Shown here piece after piece: positions 61,405-64,000 of a stretch of 64,000 bases of DNA (positions within the stretch are counted from its first letter, which is position 1; every line of letters starts with the position of its first letter). Source of the DNA: Lachnospiraceae bacterium (GTDB taxonomy: Bacteria > Bacillota > Clostridia > Lachnospirales > Lachnospiraceae); NCBI GenBank assembly GCA_017397645.1, contig JAFQIE010000006.1, forward strand, positions 1 through 64,000, written 5' to 3'. Made by a program: the position numbers and the translations under genes. Below the pieces are notes generated by a model. The model ran no database searches, was not told the DNA's origin, and saw only the letters and a program-made list of their open reading frames with translations.

Positions 61405-62104
61405 TCTTGCGCAACCTCCTTTCCAAAATTCCCAATAATTTGGTCAATATCTTAACCAAAATAAAGTAAAGAATTGCCGCTCCAATCAGGGATGTAAATG
61501 CATCATAGGTCTTGCTTCGAATCTGATTTGCCACACGGGTCAAATCGCTCAATCCCACATAACCTACGATAGCGGTTTCCTTAATGAGCACAATGAACTC
61601 ATTCACCAAAGGAGGCAACACATTTTTAAATGCCTGGGGCAGCACGATGTAAATCATCGTCTGGGCTCCGGAAAGGCCTAAGCTACGTCCCGCCTCTGTC
61701 TGTCCCTTATCCACTGCCAAAATACCTGCTCTGATAATCTCCGCCACATAAGCACCGGAGTTGATACCAAAGGAAATCGCCGCAACCAAAACTGCGTTTC
61801 GGCTAAAATAGAACACTCCATAATACATGATTAACAACTGCAGTACCGCAGGTGTTCCTCGGATAATATCAATATAGATATTTGCAATGTGTGCCAATAT
61901 AGTGGGCTTCCCGTTCTTTTTTGTGGAAAGCTTCATAATCGCCACAATAGTACCGATAACAATACCGATAATTACAGCAAACAACGATACCTGCAGGGTA
62001 ACGCCCAAACCTTCAAAATATAGTTTCCAGCGGTCCTCGGTAATGAAAGCTGCCGTAATTTTTTTAGCTAATTCAGTTTCAGCTAATTTAGCAAACCATT
62101 CCAT
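61391..62104 (-). CDS. Amino-acid ABC transporter permease
   Basis: 237 residues of the HisMQ/GlnP type, with five or so membrane segments and the EAA loop [23 protein letters not shown] that contacts the ATPase. It comes after an intercistronic hairpin following the binding-protein gene. Confidence 0.93.
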   Translation of the reverse strand: MEWFAKLAETELAKKITAAFITEDRWKLYFEGLGVTLQVSLFAVIIGIVIGTIVAIMKLSTKKNGKPTILAHIANIYIDIIRGTPAVLQLLIMYYGVFYFSRNAVLVAAISFGINSGAYVAEIIRAGILAVDKGQTEAGRSLGLSGAQTMIYIVLPQAFKNVLPPLVNEFIVLIKETAIVGYVGLSDLTRVANQIRSKTYDAFTSLIGAAILYFILVKILTKLLGILERRLRKSDRR

Positions 62105-62130
62105 CTTTCTACCTCATCTGTTTTTGTTAA

Positions 62131-62166
62131 GTAAAAAAGAGGATAATGGCGAGGCCATTATCCTCT
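62131..62166 (-). terminator. Intercistronic hairpin between binding protein and permease
   Basis: Perfect stem GAGGATAATGGC/GCCATTATCCTC with loop CTC and six T after it on the minus strand. It should lower permease/ATPase expression relative to the binding protein. Confidence 0.85.
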
Positions 62167-62179
62167 CTACAGTTCTTAT

Positions 62180-62998
62180 TTAGTCGATAAAGTACTCAGC
62201 AATCAAAGCATCATAGGTACCATCAGCCTTTACCTCAGCCAATGCTGCGTTGATCTTCTCTGCCCACTCAGATCCCTTAGGCATTGCAATACCATAAAGC
62301 TCTGTTTCAAAATTAAACTGGTCGCCGGGCAATGCTACAACCTTACCTTCATTCTGACCTGCAAATACAATTGCAGGATCCTTGTCGATGATAACTGCAT
62401 CCAAACGTCCTGCAACCAGGTCGTTTACAGCATCAACGAAAGTATCATAAGTCTTTACTTCTGCGCCTTCTACTTCTTCAGCGAAGTAGTTACCGGTTGT
62501 TCCCAACTGAGAACCAAGTACCTTGTTCTTCAGGTCATCGCTGGTAGCAATATCAGAACCTTCTGCAACCATTACGTACTGAACTGCCTCAAAGTAAGGC
62601 TCGGAGAAGTCAACAGTCTGAAGACGCTCTTCTGTGATGGTCATACCGGACATACCCAAATCAATCTTGGTTCCGATTGCTGCAACAATTGCACCGAACT
62701 CCATGTTCTGCCACTCAATCGCAACACCCATCTTCTCAGCCATAGCTTCCAACAGGTCAACTTCGAAACCAGCTACTTCACCGTCATCTCCAAGATACTC
62801 GAAGGGAGGGAATTCTGCATTGGTACCAACTACCAATGTTGCTACATCTGCTACATCGCTTGCCTCTGCGCTTGCAACGTCACTTGCTTCTACGCTTGCT
62901 GCATCACTTGCTACACTTGCAGGTGCTTCTGTGCCACATGCGGTAAGCATTGCCATACACATTACAACTGCCAATACTGCTGATAATAATTTTTTCAT
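62180..62998 (-). CDS. Amino-acid ABC transporter substrate-binding lipoprotein
   Basis: 272 residues: signal peptide with lipobox MLTACG (Cys about residue 21), an A/S/D/V-rich linker of about 30 residues made of ASDVA-like repeats, then the family-3 binding protein fold (LVVGTNAEFPPFEYLGDDGEVAGFEVD, KIDLGMSGMTITEERLQTVDFSEPY). It binds a polar amino acid; which one cannot be told. A promoter lies about 90 nt upstream. Confidence 0.93.
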   Translation of the reverse strand: MKKLLSAVLAVVMCMAMLTACGTEAPASVASDAASVEASDVASAEASDVADVATLVVGTNAEFPPFEYLGDDGEVAGFEVDLLEAMAEKMGVAIEWQNMEFGAIVAAIGTKIDLGMSGMTITEERLQTVDFSEPYFEAVQYVMVAEGSDIATSDDLKNKVLGSQLGTTGNYFAEEVEGAEVKTYDTFVDAVNDLVAGRLDAVIIDKDPAIVFAGQNEGKVVALPGDQFNFETELYGIAMPKGSEWAEKINAALAEVKADGTYDALIAEYFID

Positions 62999-63087
62999 TT
63001 TTGTTTCCTCCTTTTGTAACCATTTTTCTTTTCCGGTTACACTCTATGTTTTCTTTTTTATTTGGCTTATTTCCGCCTCGTGTGATT

Positions 63088-63116
63088 AATATAACACCCT
63101 TTTTATAAAAATGCAA
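63088..63116 (-). promoter_or_regulatory. Promoter of the ABC transporter operon
   Basis: TTGCAT (63116-63111), 17 nt, TATATT (63093-63088), with an about 85 nt leader before the binding-protein gene. Confidence 0.7.
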
Positions 63117-63119
63117 CCC

Positions 63120-63743
63120 CTAAATTGCATATTTATGCAAAATTATTAAAAAACTTGCAGTAATATACGGAATAAATGCAACTGAGGCCTTGAGATTCCC
63201 CGTTTTTCCGATGTTTTTTCGGTGTATCTGAATAATGAATAAAATGATATATGCAACCAACATATGCAATAAAAACTCAAAAATATGCATTCCCAAGCCA
63301 AATTCAGCCGCAGCACAGACGCAAAAAGCGTAGCAATCTGCCCTGCCGTACATTTTGGAGAAAAGCAGCAATTGTAATAGTATAAAAATAAGAAGTCCGA
63401 CAAACTCCCCATAGAATTTCCGGTCCGATAACCGTGTAATCCAAAGACGGAATACCATACATGTGGCGGCAGCACCGCTCACCCACCACAGAAAATTATG
63501 CACTTTATAATACAGAAGGTCTGTTATACACGCTGTCATCAGGCAACCAAGAATTATGCACAGGCACATCCATGCCGGCCCTATTTCAGCCACACATCTT
63601 CCGCAAAGCATACAACCGACATATACCAGACACCATTCTCTCTTTCCCAGAGTTAATTTTCCATCCCATTGTTCAATGATGCGTATTCCACCACGCAAGG
63701 TAACTATAATAAGAAGAACGCTGTACAACCACCATTTTCCCAT
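63120..63743 (-). CDS. A24 prepilin peptidase-like membrane protein
   Basis: 207 residues with about six hydrophobic segments. The two catalytic Asp positions fit TACITDLLYYKVHNF (about residue 70-80) and KMYGRADCYAF (GxGD-like, here GRAD, about residue 132-137). Type IV prepilin peptidases and TadV/CpaA proteins have this layout; it is short, lacking the methylase domain. It is the downstream neighbour of an incomplete gene at the window edge that may belong to the same pilus locus. Confidence 0.72.
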   Translation of the reverse strand: MGKWWLYSVLLIIVTLRGGIRIIEQWDGKLTLGKREWCLVYVGCMLCGRCVAEIGPAWMCLCIILGCLMTACITDLLYYKVHNFLWWVSGAAATCMVFRLWITRLSDRKFYGEFVGLLIFILLQLLLFSKMYGRADCYAFCVCAAAEFGLGMHIFEFLLHMLVAYIILFIIQIHRKNIGKTGNLKASVAFIPYITASFLIILHKYAI

Positions 63744-63755
63744 ATCGTACCACCA

Positions 63756-64000
63756 TCACCTGAGTCTCGTGCGAAGCTCATTCAAGATGGTTCCGCTTAC
63801 CTTAATGGTATTGATCACCCTGTCGCTCCCTTCCGGATAAGTTGCCGACACATAGATTTGGTACTCCATTTCTGCAACATCGTATAAGGGAATCATAAAC
63901 TCTATCTGCTCTGTTTGTTCAAATAAGCCCTCCTCGTTGATTTTATGGAAATTGTATTCCTGTAACATCTCCGGAAACTCTATGGTTAAAGTTTTGGGGT
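63756..64000 (-). CDS. Unrecognised protein, C-terminal end only
   Basis: The open frame runs off the right edge and ends at 63756 with ...ILNELRTRLR. The 81 visible residues (LTIEFPEMLQEYNFHKINEEGL, then VAEMEYQIYVSATYPEGSDRV) show no known domain. It lies 12 nt upstream of the prepilin-peptidase-like gene, so cotranscription is likely. Whether it belongs to a pilus system is not visible. Confidence 0.6.
   Translation of the reverse strand, partial: PKTLTIEFPEMLQEYNFHKINEEGLFEQTEQIEFMIPLYDVAEMEYQIYVSATYPEGSDRVINTIKVSGTILNELRTRLR

Overview
The window looks like a chromosomal segment of a Lachnospiraceae-type Clostridium (Firmicutes). The evidence is the classical Firmicute ribosomal/RNA polymerase gene order, sigma-A type promoters (TTGACA, 17 nt, TATAAT) with AGGAGG ribosome sites, clostridial families (DUF6062, DUF6106, a CD1871A-like CXXC protein, high-molecular-weight rubredoxin, PurO-type IMP cyclohydrolase), many AraC/Gfo-Idh sugar-use cassettes, and moderate GC. 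No tRNA, rRNA, CRISPR array or prophage was recognised.

Layout. From 1 to 32.5 kb the minus strand carries rpmG-secE-nusG-rplK-rplA, rplJ-rplL, rpoB-rpoC and rpsL-rpsG-fusA in canonical order, interrupted by non-ribosomal blocks. rfbD sits between rpoC and rpsL. A Gfo/Idh oxidoreductase, a class III aminotransferase, a PEP/pyruvate-binding protein and a divergent DeoR regulator lie between rpoB and rplL. An 11.5 kb variable region lies between rplJ and rplA. It holds an unexplained promoter-small RNA-terminator unit, a deleted DUF3800 gene, a membrane protein, AraC regulators, a decayed ISL3 element, an intact Gfo/Idh gene, an intact GH105 hydrolase, and broken GH92, Gfo/Idh and AraC genes. 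Each ribosomal sub-operon has been given its own strong promoter. Two of these promoters (rpmG, rpsL) lie inside the arms of a terminator-like inverted repeat.

From 32.6 to 46 kb are a small HTH regulator, a permuted NlpC/P60-like lipid or peptide hydrolase, ThyX, a CAT/E2-fold acyltransferase-like protein, a redox module (4Fe-4S membrane protein, CXXC protein, rubredoxin-flavoprotein, TlpA lipoprotein), a fused prolyl-tRNA editing/MazG protein, an M19 dipeptidase, a degenerate intergenic repeat array, DUF6062, a small membrane-anchored helical protein, a MocR regulator and glnS.

From 46 to 64 kb are an AraC regulator with a divergent EamA transporter, a ZTP-riboswitch-controlled purine pair (PurO plus stand-alone AICAR transformylase), guaB, an amino-sugar operon (Gfo/Idh-nagA-nagB with divergent AraC), dapF, Hsp33, a methyltransferase, an amino-acid ABC transporter and the start of a pilus-type locus (prepilin peptidase).

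The most notable observations are a single-base frame disruption in rpoB, promoters nested in terminators at two ribosomal operons, a shared about 65 bp promoter element at two AraC/Gfo-Idh cassettes, the editing-domain/MazG fusion, the orphan small RNA, and the ZTP-controlled split purine end-pathway.
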